Position numbers and translations under genes: made by a program. DNA of 64,000 nt, taken from the NCBI GenBank assembly GCA_016858145.1, contig JAEHOE010000137.1, positions 279,259 through 343,258 on the forward strand. Direction: 5' to 3'. Shown one piece after another: positions 21,196-34,300 of the stretch. A model generated the notes under the pieces. The model was not told the origin of the DNA, did no database searches, and saw nothing but the letters and a program-made list of their open reading frames with translations. Numbering within the stretch: the first letter of the stretch is position 1; each line of letters starts with the position of its first letter. This DNA is from Edaphochlamys debaryana. Lineage: Eukaryota; Chlorophyta; Chlorophyceae; Chlamydomonadales.

Positions 21196-24100
21196 TCACC
21201 CGCGCAGCCCCGGCGCCTCCACGATGATAGCCAGCAGCCCCGCCAGCACCGAGGCCTGGTAGGCCAGGGCCAGGCCGCCCCCGCGGGCGCGAGCCGTGGC
21301 CTGCGCGCGGCGGGTGGCCTGCAGAGCGGAGGGGTGGTAGAAACAGGGCGCATAAGCAGATGGCAGTGGGAGGAGCCGCCGCACTCAACGACCATTCTCC
21401 ACCCACAACCCTCCCAACCAACTCAGCGACCATTACTCCCACACTCGCACTCTCCAGTCCACACCTTGGCGCCCTCTTCCCATCCCCGCGCTCCCCAGTC
21501 CCCACCTTGGCGCCCTTGCCCAGCAGCCGCTCCCGCTCGGGCGGGAACACGGCCTCCCCGCAGGCGTCGAAGAAGCGGCCCAGGCGGCGGGGCGCGGAGG
21601 CCAGGCGGCCCAGGGCCGAGGCGGGCGTGAGGAAGGCGGTGGAGGTGGCGTCGGCGTCGGCCGCCACCACGGAGCGCAGGCGAGGGACCAGGAAGGCGGC
21701 GGTGACCTGAGTGGGAGGGAGGGGAAGGTTGCCTTGTTGGGGTGTGAGTTGCACGCGTTCAGGGCGCGGGGGGAGGCGAGGCTGAGATGGTCAGATGGGA
21801 GGTGGGGAGGTGGGCCGGGCAAAGAGGGTCACGTCGTGGCAGGTTGAGGGCCTGGTGGTGTGGTGAAGGAGTACCGGTGCTGGAGGGATGCCAGTTGCCC
21901 CATTCAATGAAAGTTCAACACACACACCAGGACGGCCAGGCCCCACCTCGGGGTGCTCGCACAAAATGTTGAAGGCCTGCTTGTTGGCGGGGGTGGCGCC
22001 CTCGAGCAGCAGGTCGGTCAGGATCATGCCGGGGGACACCACGTGCAGGCGGGCGCGGTTGGGCGGGTAGGGCGCCGCGGGGGCGGGGTCCGTGGAGGCC
22101 GAGGCGGAGGAGGCGGAGGCGGAGGAGGCAGATGAGGAGGAGGCCGAGGTGGAGGTGGAGGAGGGCTTGCTGGTCTTGGGCTTGTTGGCGGAGGCCGCCA
22201 CCTGTTGGAGCTCGGCACGCAGGCTGTGGGGGTGGCGGTGAGGAGGGGGGCAAAATGGCGGGAGCGGATGAGTTTGTTGGGGCGGCGGTTGTGGGGATGG
22301 GGATGGGGAGCATTGCAGCGCATGCAGTCAAGCGGTCGGCTGCCAGTCGGGCAAAGGATTGTTTCGGCGGGCATGCCACTTAGGCGCGCGTCACGTGGCG
22401 GCTAGGTGGAGGTAAGCGTGCTAGCCCTGCAGGGCTGCTCGCCAGCGGCCAGCGGTGCGCATTCGACCGGGGAGGGGCGGGGGGCTGGATCGCACCTGGC
22501 TGTGAGGTGTGTGATGGCGGCCTTGGTGGCTCCGTAGGCCGTGTAGTTGGGGGTGGCCATGCCGTCACTGCCCGCGCCCTGAGGGGAAGGGAGGGGAGGG
22601 AGAGGAGGAGGCGGGGTCAGGGGCGTGGGCGGGGCAACCATGCCACACCTCATGCACTCGCTGCTTGCATCACTGGAAAGCCCCCATCCATCGCCGCCGC
22701 CCTCTGCGAAAGCACGCTCCCCATCCTGTTGAACCCGGAAGCGTTTCCCCTGCTGCCCCCTCCCTCCCAAACCCACGCACCTCCATGTTGAACACGTGCC
22801 CCGCCGGCCCCGGCTGCTCCGCGAAAACGCGCAGGGCGGCCTTGGAGCCCAGCAGCGAGCCCAGCAGGTTGGTGCGGACCACCTGACAGGGGCGGAGGCA
22901 GGAGGGCAGCGGGAGATGTTACAATGAGGAGGGTGCAGGCCCCACAGGACGTTTCCACCAGCCCAAATGCAGCTGTAGCATACCCCCGGACCAGACCTTC
23001 CCCTTCCTCGCGCTCCAGCCTTCCAACCCAAGCGCCCCACCTCCCCTCCCTCCTCACCGCCGCCACCGCATCGTCGCTCTGCTCCATGAGCGGCTTGAAG
23101 GACCCCGAGTAGCCCGCGTTGTTCACCCAGGCGTCCACGCGCCCGAACGAGGCCAGCGCCGCCGACGACACGGCGGCCAGGCCGGCGGGGTCGGCCACGT
23201 CGCAGGCGACGCCGATGATCTGTTGGTGAAGGGATTGGGGTTGGGGGCGGGGGGTCGAGGGCGGAGGAGGAGTGGGGCTAGGGTCCGGGCAGGCCATGTG
23301 CTGACGGGGAAGGCGGGAGAAGGCACGCGGGAGAAGGTCATCTATGTCTACCGGTACGCAGAACTCTCTCACACCCACTTCCAAGCCGCCTTCCCTCCCT
23401 GCCTCCCGCCCACCTGGGGGCCCACGCCAGCCTCGGTCTTGTGGCCCATGGCCGCCAGCTCCTCCCGCAGCTGAGCTACGGCCGCGTCCACCGACTCCTG
23501 CGTGCGGGCCGTGATGAGCACCTGCAGGGGGCGGGAGAGGGATCAGGTGGGTGGGGGCCTGGATCGGTGAAACTGTGGAATTGGCTTGGCACCAACGGGT
23601 TGCCTGCTGTACTGCTACGGGCCGGGTGCCGCAAGTTGTGGCCCCCAAAGAACTTGAGCAAACTCCCAGGCGACAAGAGACGCACCCGGTCGCCGGCAAC
23701 CGCGAACTCTCGAGCCAGGGCCTTGCCGAGCCCGCGGGAGCCGCCCGTGATGACGACGGAGAGCGGGCGCTTGGGCGCCAGCCACAGCCGGCGCTGGGCG
23801 AAGCCGCGGATGGCGGCGAAGAGGCCGCCCACGGCGGCGCCGGAGAGGGCGGGGAGCAGGTAGGGCACGCCTGGGGCGGGGCGTGGAAGGGCGGGAAAGG
23901 GAAGGGGAGGGGTTTGACGAGAACAAAGTGGCTGGAAGCCGCATGCCCGCATCGTTTAGGTGCAATAGCCGCGCACGAGACGGGGAGGGGGCGGGGCAGA
24001 GGTGATAAGGCGGGGTGGGAAGGCGGAGGTGATAAGGCGGGGGTGGGCGTTTCCGCAGTGACGGTGTGGTGACTATTGGGAATGTCGTCTCGTCCATAAA

Positions 24101-24536
24101 ACCGCTTCAACGCCTCACCCAGGAGGCTGCCGGCGGCGCCCCAGACGTAGGCGGGGATGAAGACGGTGCCGAGGTAGGTCTCGAGGCCGCGGAGCCCGGC
24201 ATGGCGGCCCTTGATGATGCGCGACAGCTCGCGGACCTTGGGGTGCGCGGACAGCAGGTCGGCGGAGCGGGGGCTGCGCAGGAGGCGGTTCTTGAGGCTC
24301 ATGGTGTTGTCAGAGGAGGAGTAGGAGGGCGTGGGGCCGCGGTTGGCGGAGGATGGCGTCGAGGAGCCGCGAGCATCCCGGTCAGCGTCGGGCGTGTCAT
24401 TGTGACGGGGGCCGCCGCGGGGCGCGGCGTGCGTTGACGGGCAGAGTGAGCGTTGGACGGGGCTGCGGGAAGGAGCAGCGGTAGCGCAGCGACGGGAGCT
24501 CGAGGCGGGGAGCGCGGGGGCGCGTGCGGTGAGCAT
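21196..24536 (-). CDS. NYC1: Chlorophyll(ide) b reductase, NYC1/NOL type (SDR family)
   Basis: Nine exons: 24119-24536, 23686-23870, 23414-23521, 23058-23219, 22781-22882, 22496-22578, 21947-22223, 21506-21706, 21196-21318; all phases agree; 552 aa. It is a short-chain dehydrogenase: cofactor motif VVITGGSRGLGKALAREF (about residues 178-195), WVNNAGYSG (about 268), and catalytic Tyr-x3-Lys in YGATK (about 340-344). HVFNMEGAGSDG, SPGMILTDLLL and NKQAFNILCEHPE are typical of chlorophyll b reductase, which turns chlorophyll b into 7-hydroxymethyl chlorophyll a at the thylakoid, the first step of chlorophyll b breakdown. The N-terminus is a Ser/Ala/Arg-rich transit peptide. Hydrophobic segments near residues 115-165 and 520-545 favour NYC1 over the soluble NOL. 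A Ser/Ala-rich insertion (exon 21947-22223) is unusual. Confidence 0.88.
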
Positions 24537-25323
24537 CGTGACGGCGGGTGGCGCAATCGTTGGCGACTGGGGTTTTTGAACTCGTCTGGGGCTTTGCGGG
24601 AGACGTGTCGGGAAGCTTCAGACTCGCTGCCTGATCGCGAATAGGTTGAGCGCGGAAGGGGGGATCACCGCGGGCACGCGAAGACTTGAAGCGCCGCGCG
24701 AGGATGTGCCGATTCCCCGGGGCCTGTGCCGGAGGTAGGAGCTAAGAGCGAGTGCTGGCTGCGGATACTTGATGAGCTATACAGAGCGGTGCTGGAGAGT
24801 GAGCGGGGAGAGGTGGCGCACTGCCCATATGCGGCTGGGCAAGCGCTCGGCCAAGCGATCGAGACTCTCCTTGACGTCACACCCGTTCACTACCGCTGGT
24901 CACCCGTACGTGCTATGCATCACTACTCGCTCGAAGGATATGGCGCCCGTAATGAGAGTGCTCACGCTCGCGCGAAACGCTCGCCGGTATGCGTGTGGCG
25001 CGCTGCGCGCGGAGACCAAACCGCGAGCCAAAGCCACCGGCCAGGCCGCTATCCACACTATATCTACCATTTACTCGATAGCATCAAACGCCTGGATGTG
25101 CTGCCCAAGAGTCACCACACCGCAACAATCGCACGCCATGCCGACCAGCTACTGCCTGCGCTATCCTCCAGAGCCCGCCTGCCTACGCAACATGCACACC
25201 TACGTTGAACGTCTACGCGAGCCCACATCAATACCCCTTGAAATTCCTCCACTCCACGCTCCCGCGGCCTCCCCAGTCCCCAGGCTTGTCCCCAGTCCGC
25301 CGGACATAGCCGGGGTCGGTTCC
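24537..25323. other. Intergenic region,NYC1-type promoter and kinesin 3' UTR
   Basis: 787 bp between the NYC1-type start and the kinesin stop, both on the minus strand. It is less GC-rich than its flanks. I see no coding exon and no clear minus-strand TGTAA, so the kinesin poly(A) site stays undefined. Confidence 0.4.
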
Positions 25324-28300
25324 TCACAGTGGCGCCATCGGCACCGGCTCCAGCCTCGCCGCTCCACCCGCGCTGCCGCCCAGCCGCGACGGAATGTTCG
25401 GGGCGGGAGTTACCATCGCCCCGCCCGCCGACACGGCCGCCCCTCCCCCGCTGCCTCGCCCGGGCGACGGCGACGGCGCCGTCGCGGCGGCCAGCATCAG
25501 CGACAGCGACCGGTGCCGGCCCTGAAGCGGCGTGCGCCCTGCCGCCGCCGCCGCGCCGCCGCCACCCGTTGCGGTGCGGGCGCTCTGGAACGCGCGCGTC
25601 AGGGGCCCGGCGGCCCGCGCCGCGGCGCCGGGGGCCGCGGGCGGGGGTGGGGGCAGGATCTTGGCCATTCGGTCGTTGAGGGAGCGGCGCGCGTCCAGCT
25701 CCTTGCGGCGGCCCACGAAGGCGGCCAGGATGGACTCCACAGCGTCCTTTGGGGGAAGAGGGGGGGTTGAAGGGGAGTGGCGGGAGAGGGTGTGAGGGAA
25801 AGCACCGAGGTGCCGGTACTACGGTAGAGAGGGGGAGCGCGGGCCCAGCCCAGCTTCAGGCCCGACGAATGGGTAAACGTGGGGGAGGGTGAGAGATATA
25901 TATGAGGCTCGGTGGTTCCTTGCTGAGCGGTGGCTGGTGCCAAGGCAGGGGGCACGAGGCAGATGGGCGCAGGCCCGGCCCGGACCAGCCCGGCCCGGCC
26001 CGGCCCAGCCCGGCCCGGCCCGGCCCAGCCCAGCCCAGCCCAGCCCAGCCCAGCCCAGCGCCGTGCACCTGCCCTCCTCACCCTTCCCATGCCCCGTGCC
26101 GAATCCCCCGCCCCGCTCACCCGCATCACCGCCACGCTCTCCTGCACCAGCGCCTGCCCCGCCACAGCGCTCTGCACCGCCTGCCGCGTGGCGGCCTGGG
26201 CGCTGCGCTCCGCCTGCGCCGCCTCCGCCTCGGCCAGCGCCTGGGGGCAGGGGGCCAGGCGGGGAGTTGTAGGGGATACCGGTATCCATGTGTATGCCCA
26301 TGCCCCAACCGGCTACAGCCGGCAACGACGGGCCTGCTTGCAGCCGAAGCCCCTACCGCCCTTGCCGTCGTCAATGGCCGCACACGTTCTTCCCTGCGTC
26401 CTGTCGGCTCGCCCTGCCCGCTCCGCTGGCTGCCCTAGCTTTCACCCCCAGTCCCTCGCAAGACGCAGCTCGGCCCCACCTGCTGCTTGGTCTCCACCTG
26501 CCTCCGCAGCTGCACCACCTTGAAGCGCTTGTAGGCGCGCTTGATGGTGTTGGCGGCGCCCACCTGGGGGGATGGGGGACGGAGGATGGGATGGGCGTGT
26601 TGAAGACGGGGATGTTTGGCCAGTAAGGACGGGGACAGGGGGATGAAGCCCAACTGGTGGAACTGGATCCTCAGTGCCGGTCGTGCATGATGGAATTGCA
26701 GCCCGAGTGCCCGGCAGCCCTTCCCCACAAAGCGCAACAACGTATGCCTGCACCTGCGCAGCTGCTATGCCCTGCTATCCCCTTCTGAGGTCCCTCGAAC
26801 GCACTGTCACCCGCCAGCACACCGCACCCGCAACCCGGGCGCCTCCGGGCCCGCACCTGTCTCTGCAGCTCGTGCCGCTCCGCCCGTGCCGCCACCGACT
26901 GCTCCGTGCTCCGCTCCGTGGCCGCCAGGACACCCCGCAGGGCCGAGCGCTCCTGGGCCAGGTCAGCCTGGGGTGGTGGGGAGGGGTTAAGAACAGGAGT
27001 GAAAGGCAAGCGAGTGCGCAAGGGCACGGCCCGGGGAGGGGTGCGTGGTTAGGGATGGGACTTCTGTGTGCATCTGAGAGGGTCAGCATGGCGTGTAGAC
27101 GCGCGGGTCGTGGGCTTCGGTGGGAGGTGGGGCGGGGGATTGGGAACTCCGTGGAACAGTGGAAACAGCTCAGCACGGGTCGGGGTCCGTATGGTGCAGT
27201 CGGAAAGAGCCCCGCCTGCTTTGGCACCGGCACCGCATCCCCCAACCGCTGTTGCTGGAGCCGAGGGCCCACCTGCAGCTTGGTCACCTCGGCCCGCAGC
27301 GCCGCCCGCTCCGTCTCGCTGGCCTCCAGGGACGCCTCCGCCTCGCGCAGGCGGGCAGTGGCCTCCTCCAGGCGGGAGGCGGTGTCGGCCAGGGTGCCCT
27401 GCGGGGTCGAGGAAAACGGGGGGTTGGTGGGGGGTGGGCGGCCAGTGCCCGATGCGCCGTAAAGTGCAAGAGGGTGCGTGCCGTACCCCTTGACCACAGC
27501 GCGCGGGATTCCGCCGTGCACCTCTCCATGCTGCTGTAGTGCTGCAATGCTCGTGCACTCCTTGCAGTCCCCCACACAAGTAAACGCCCGGCACCTGGCA
27601 TCCCGCGCACCTGGTTCTCCCCCAGCGCGAAGGTGCGGTCGTCCAGCTCCAGCCGCGTCTGGTCCAGCGCCTGGGGATGTGGGAGCAAGAGCCGAAACGT
27701 GTGGGCACAACACTGTTCAAGCTGGGGCTCAAGAGCCATGCCAGACGTCATGCCCGCGCCTTGCTTGCTGCGGGAGCAGTGGGGCGAGGGGCCGGGAGCA
27801 GGGGCTGATTGAGCTGGGTGGCGAGGCATCGAAGAGCGTTCACCAACGGCTCGAGAGCCATGCCACCCGTCCTGCATGCGCTTGTCGGTGTGCTCATGTC
27901 TACACTGGTGTGTGGACATTCTGGCACACGTGCCAATCCCACCCCCTACCCTCCCAGCTCTCGACCTCAACTTGCACCCACCCCCCGTCACCACCCGCAC
28001 CTGCAGCGTCTCCTCCAGCGTGTGCCGGGCCGCCAGCAGCTGCGCGGTGGTCTCCGCGAGGGACGCCTGGGCGGCAGCCAACGCGGCGCCCGAGTCCTGG
28101 GGGCGTGGGGAGGGAGGGGGCTGCCAGCATCGCGGGCCGTGTGCACCCCAATTGCTACCCCCCAGGCAGCTAGCGCAGCGCATGTAGTCAACCGCAGCAG
28201 GCCCCGGGGCTACCCCCTGTCCGCTGCTGGGACATGGATGCGCATGCCAGCGCTACCTTGCGCAGTTCCTCGCGAGCACGCGGAGCCCAGCCCGCCATGC

Positions 28301-31300
28301 CCTTTCCTTCCTGGCCTGGGACCGCAGGCCAACCGCACTCCCTCCCGCCCCCTCACGCCCACAACCGCACACACGCCCACCTGCAGCTGCGCGCGGGCCT
28401 GCTCCGAGGCCTCCGCCTCCGCAGCTTGCGCCTCAGTCAGGCGCACCAGGTGCTCCTCCTGCGAGGCGGAAGCACATTGCACAGGAGGCGAGTTACACAG
28501 AAGTAACACGGCTCACGGCCTTTGAGGTGTTATCGCGCCCTGCATCTCCGCCTGCGTGCTTGAACCCCAGCAGGTGCTGTGAGGTGCTCCTGCGTCGCCC
28601 TGGCTGCCCGTCAACGCCAGTGTTGCCGGTCCCTTGAGCTTCGCACACCCCACAGTCCCGACGCACCTGCTCAGCAACCCGCTCCTCCAGCCCCGCCTTG
28701 GTCCGCCGGGCCGCGGCCGCCAGCTCCATCAGGGCATCCAGCTGCACCTGGATACCGGAGAACAGCGGAGCGCCAGGCGCCGCCGCGCCGCCGCCACTCG
28801 TGACGGCTGCGCCGCCGTTCGCACCGGCCCTGGCAGCGCCGCCGCCGATGCTGCTGCCAGTGCTGAGGCCGCGGGCCCCAGCGGCGGCGGCGCCGCCGGC
28901 CGCATCGGGGAGCTGGTCGTCTGTCATGACGCCGTCCGAGTCAGCCGTGTCGAAGGCGGGATTATGACTGATAAGGTGGGCGTACGGCAGCGGTGGTGCG
29001 CGGTTGTAGCTCGATTGTTCGGCGCCGACGGACGCGGAGGCCGAGTCGTCGAGCGCGCTGCTGAGGGACGGGCTGGCGGCGCCGTCGGCGGCGGCGATGG
29101 CGGCGGCGGCGCGGCTGGCGCTTCCATGGCTGGCGAAGACCGAGCCGGCACCGCTGACGCCGTCGGGGTGCTCCGCTGCTGCCCCCTCGGTCGTCGGCCG
29201 GGCAGGGGTGTTGGCGGCGGAGGTGGACGGCGCACTGTCAGCAAAGCTGCCCTCAGACCCGGCGGTGGCGGCGGCGCCAGGCAGACCGTGACCGCTGACG
29301 CGGGCGGCGGTGCCGTACAGCTGGCCGTAGCCCATGGGCCCATGAGGGCGTGACGGGGAGAAGAAAGGCCCGCCCATGGCCGCCGCGACGGCGGTGGCGG
29401 CGGCGTGGGTAGCGGCGTAGCCGCCGCCGCCGCTGCCGACGGCGCCGGCGCCGAGGGTCGTGCTAGCGGCAGGGATCACCGGGTACACCCGGCTCATGCC
29501 TACTGCCGGCGGCACGGAGCGCGGCGGCGGCGGCGGTGCGACCGCGACGGCGGCGGCGGCCTGCGACGTCGGCGTAACGCCGGCGGAGTTGAAGCCGACG
29601 GGGCCCACGACGGCGGGAGGCGGCGTCGCCACCGCACGAAGGCGGCCGACGCCAGACCCTGGCGGCACCCGCTGCACCGGCCCCAGCTCCGCCAGCAGAT
29701 CGTCGCGCGCCGCCGCCAACGCGGCGTCGAGATCCAGATCAGATCCTTGTACGGCGCCGCCGTCGTGCGGCGCCTCACCATCAGGGGAGAGCGCGGCGCC
29801 GGTGGCGGCCGGTAGTGGGGCCCGTCCGGGCCCGAATCCGTCGTCGCCACTGACCGTGGGTCGGCCGGAAGTCGGGGTGCCCTGGCCCGTCCAAGTCCCG
29901 GGCGCCGCCTCCGTCGCAGCGGTGTTTGACTCGGTGTCACCTGGGCCCAAGTTGCTGCTGGCGCCGCTGGCGGTGCCGTCGAGGGCTGACGTGGCGGCGG
30001 CGGCGGACTCGGAAGGCTCTGCCGGCGGCGCCGTCAGGCCCAGGGCCTCCTGCATGAGCTGTACGGCACTCGTGCTGGAAGCGCCGCTGGCGGCGGCGCC
30101 GGAGCCGGAGCCACGACGGCTGGCGGCGGCGGCTGCCGCCGCCGCCAGGCTTGCGACCCACTCAGCGCGCGGGCCGCCGTTGGCACCGCCTGAGCCCTGT
30201 GGCCCCTCGCCTGCCGCCCCCCCCTCTGCCGGTGCGCCGCTGTCCGCCTCCGGAGCGGATCCTGCCGCCGACGGCCCTGCCATAGCCGTTGCCATAGCAC
30301 GCGGCGACGGCAGCGGGCCCGAGTTGGCCGCCGCCGGGCCCCCCGCTAGCGCCCCCAACGCCTGCTGCAGCCTGGCAAGCGCAAGGTGGATAGCGGAGGC
30401 CTGCTCCCGAGCAGCCGCACGCTCCGCCGCCAGCCGCGCTGTCAGTGCCGCTGCGTGCCGCTGCGCCGCCGCCGCCAGCGCGGCGTGCTGCCGCTTCGCC
30501 TCCTCCTCCGAGCGCGCGCGCTCCGCCGCCGCCAGCTCCGCCGCCTCGGCCGCCGCCGCCACCCGCTGCTGCAGCGCCGCCACCTCCGCCTTGTGCGCCT
30601 CATCCGCTGCCTGCTGCTCGCTCTGCTCAGGTCGGTCATATTGACGGGATAGTAGAGGCGAACGGAGATTAGAATCCGATTCAGCCTGCAGATTCACGGG
30701 CTCACACCCGCCTTCCTACCTGGCCTTTGCATGCCCCGCAACACCCCATCCCGCCTCCGACCCCCCCGGCCCCCACCCACCCTCAGCCTCGCCACCTCCT
30801 GCTCCAGCTGCCCCTGCTGCTGCTGCACCTGGTCCAGCTGCTGCACGTGCTCCGACAGCAGCGTGGCCTGGGGAAGGAGGGGAGAGAGGATTGATAATGA
30901 GGGAAGACGGAGGTCTGATGAGCGGGGCGTAGGCAAGGCTCAGGCGACGGAGCGTGCAACACACCCCAACATCCAACGAGCACCGCCCCGCCCCTCCGCA
31001 CCTGCTCTGCCAGCTTGGCCGCCGCCTGTGCGTGCTTGGACTCCGCCTCGACGCGCAGGGCGTCCACGATGGCGGCGGAGCGGGCCTTCTCGCGGGCCAG
31101 GGCAGCCTGGGGGGAGGGGGGGAATCGGTGAGCTGGTTGGGGTGGCTCGTATCTGGGCGGTACTACTTAGTTTGGTGATCGGGTGATGTAAGGATGCCCT
31201 CAGAATGTTCAGGCCGCTCGATGGCCACCCAGCCCCAGCCCCGCAAGCACCCGCCTGCAGCGCGTCCCGCTCCTCCTTGGTCTGAGTCAGCGCCGCCTCC

Positions 31301-34300
31301 AGTCCGTCCGCCCGCTCGTGGCCCTCCTGCGGTGAGGGGCAAAGTAGGACCGCGCTCGAACTGTGTCTTGAGGACAAATAGTGACAAGCGAGCTCGGCCA
31401 AGTCCACGGCCACTTTGACCCCAGGCACCGGCCCCGCCAGCAGCGCACCCTCAGCCCGCCGCTGCCGCCCTCCCCCTGCCGCCCTCCCTCCCCGCCCCAC
31501 CTCGAGCGCCGCCAGCAGCTCCGCCGTGAGCTGCCGCACCGCCAGGCGCTCGTTCACCACGGGCTTGTTGCGCACGCAGGCGGCGCGGGAGCCGAACTGC
31601 AGGCTCTGCAGCGACTCGTCCGCGTGCTGCCGCACATCCGACAGACACAGGATGAGCGAGGTCTTGGCGTTGCCGCCCAGGGACTCCTGCAGGGGGAGGG
31701 GGGCAGGGGGCAGGGGGCGAGGGTGAGAGCAGAAAGGGCTCAGCTGCCCTTGCCGTGCAGCACCTCCTTACTTCGTACGTGGGTGGCCTTGCCGCGCTCT
31801 GCGCCCAGCCCCGTACTCTCTAGCTCGTCCCCCGAACCCGCACGCCAGCACCGCTGCATCACAAACCGGCAGCCCCGTCCCCCCACCTGCAGCAGGCGTG
31901 TGAGCTTGGAGTCCCGGAACGGCACGTGCGGCGAGTCCTGCGCGCGCGCCGAGATGCACATGCCCAGCATGGTGAGCGACAGGTTGATGGAGCGCGCCTC
32001 GGTGGCCCGCAGGCCCACGGACTTGGACTTCTTGAGCCGCTCGCTGCCCGCCAGGTCCACCAGGTACAGCTTGCCCACAGTCACCTGGGCGGGGGGGAGG
32101 TGGCAGGGGAGGGAAGGGGAGGGGTCGCTGAGAGGGGAGGAAACGAGGGTCGATGTCCACAAGGGAGCCCGGACACAGGTAGCATGAACACGCCGAGTGT
32201 CGGCAATCGGGGTTGTGAAGGGGGGCGGGCGTAGGGGGGAAACGGGGGCCGGGCAAAACTACAGATGAGACAGAACTCAGAAGCCAAAGCGTCGGCACGT
32301 CTACTCCAACTCCATGTCCGTATCCCTCAACCGCATTCCTCAGCCGCTCGAGATCAGCAAGCCCTTGACCTGTGTGCCCTCTCTCCCCCCGCTGCGCCCC
32401 ACCCGCTGAGTCACGACGCCGTCCTGATCTGGCGCTTCCGCCTGTGCGCGCTCCTCAGTGGTCAGGTACTTGCGGGCCTGAGCGGGGCGGAGCGGCGCGG
32501 AGCGGCGGGCGGGCCGAGCGGGATGAGGACAGGGTGAAACGAACCCGCAAGGCACCGGCCAGTGAGACAAGCAGAAGCCGTCGGGCCGGGATATGCCGGT
32601 CCGCCCCTCGAGAGCTCCGCCCCCCGGAGGTCCGCACCTTGACGGCCGTGAGCATAACCACCGCATGGCTGCGGCTGCTGTGGGCGTTGAGGTGCGTGAA
32701 GGCAAACACCCTGCAGGGGGGAGCAAGGGAGTGTGCGGGGGGCGCAGCGACGGTGAGCAGCGGGGGCGTCAGCGGCTGGGGGAGCAGGAGCAGGCGCCCC
32801 ACCATGTGGGTCGGGGCCCGAGGTCGGGGCCCCAGGCTTTGCCGCGCCTGGTCTGGTCGTACGGGCGTGAGGGGGACGGGCGCTTACGCTCCCCAGGCAC
32901 CCATCACACGCACCTGTTCTGCTCTCCGAGCTCCAGGTAGTGAAGGCCTGCGACACCGGGGCAAGGGGGGCACCCGGGCAGGCGGGGCCATTGCCACATG
33001 CGTTCAGGTAGCCCCTCGGCAGTCTCATGTCCCCGCAGTAACCTTACCCCCCCGCGGTAGCCATGACGTTTCACGTCAAGCACCCTCCACTGGACCAGGT
33101 CCCAGCTCGCCCTTGGCCGGCTGCCTGCACCCTCGCAACCACCGTGGCCTGCCTGCCTCCCATGCCAGGGCCCGGACCAAGCCACGGCGGCCGTCCTCCT
33201 CTGCGCACGCGCCCCCAACACCCCACCCCAGCCCAGCCCAGCCCCCCAGCCCGAGGGGCAGTAGAGCCGCACCCTCGAGCCCCACTCACACTCTTCCAGG
33301 GAGGCCACAGGCACCTCACACGCCCCCGCCACGAACACGCCGTTGCCATTGGCGTCCTCGCGGATGGGCTGGGGGGAGCGGGGAAAGGAGAAAGGCAAAA
33401 GGGCAGGTGAAGGAAGGGAGCTACGGGCAAGCGTACGAGGCAGCGGATGGAACAAGAGAACCTGAAGGCCACGGTAGAGCCCGATGGGGGCAGGACGAAG
33501 GGGCGCATCACTCTCTGGTGGCTGCCAGTCGGAAACCCTCCCCCGTCTGCTCAGGCCCTCCACCCGCAACCCCCCCCCCCGGACGTCCCTGCCCACCAGG
33601 TTGTCGGCGGTGGGGTTGAGCAGGTCCTGGATCATCTCCATGTAGATCTGGGAGTGTGTGTGTGTGTGTGTGGGATTTGATGTGGTCAAGCGAGGGTCAC
33701 AAGGGGAGACCGACTGCGCCTGACAGCTTTCCCTTGCCCTCCGCAGGCACACCACCGGCCGCCGGCTTCGTTCCCTTCCGCCGCCCCACCCTGTCCCGCC
33801 CGTCGGTCCACCTGTATGTACGACATGGTGATGCGGTACGTGTGGCTGGGGTCCCGCCCGGCGGCAGCGAACAGCTCCGCCGCCGCGCGGGGGATCATGC
33901 CGATGGCGTCCGGGGCCGTGTTGCCCAGCGTGTAAGTCTTGCCCGCGCCTGCATGGGGGACCGCCGTGCGCGCCGTACACGTGGACGCAGTCGTAAACGG
34001 CCTGGGCTACTCAGGTGCTACTCAGATTGCAGGGGCGCAGTACTGAAGGTTGCAATCTGGGTCGGCCGGCCAAACACCGCAGTCCACTTCGTCAGGACGG
34101 CAACGGTACGGCACCCACCCGTCTGGCCGTACGCCAGGATGGTGCCGTTGTAGCCACGCACCACGTCGGCAACCACGTCCGACACTGCGCACGAGTAGAC
34201 GTCTGCCTGGCTGCATGTCGGGCCCAGGACCTGGAGGGAGGGGGCAGCACGAAGGAGCCGGCAGGCAGGGTAGGAGGACGAAGCGCCGTTAAACCTGCGC

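Noticed and set aside
26120..26383. A separate small gene antisense to the kinesin tail
   Set aside because: Frames there are Arg/Pro/Ala-rich shadows of the coiled-coil exons.
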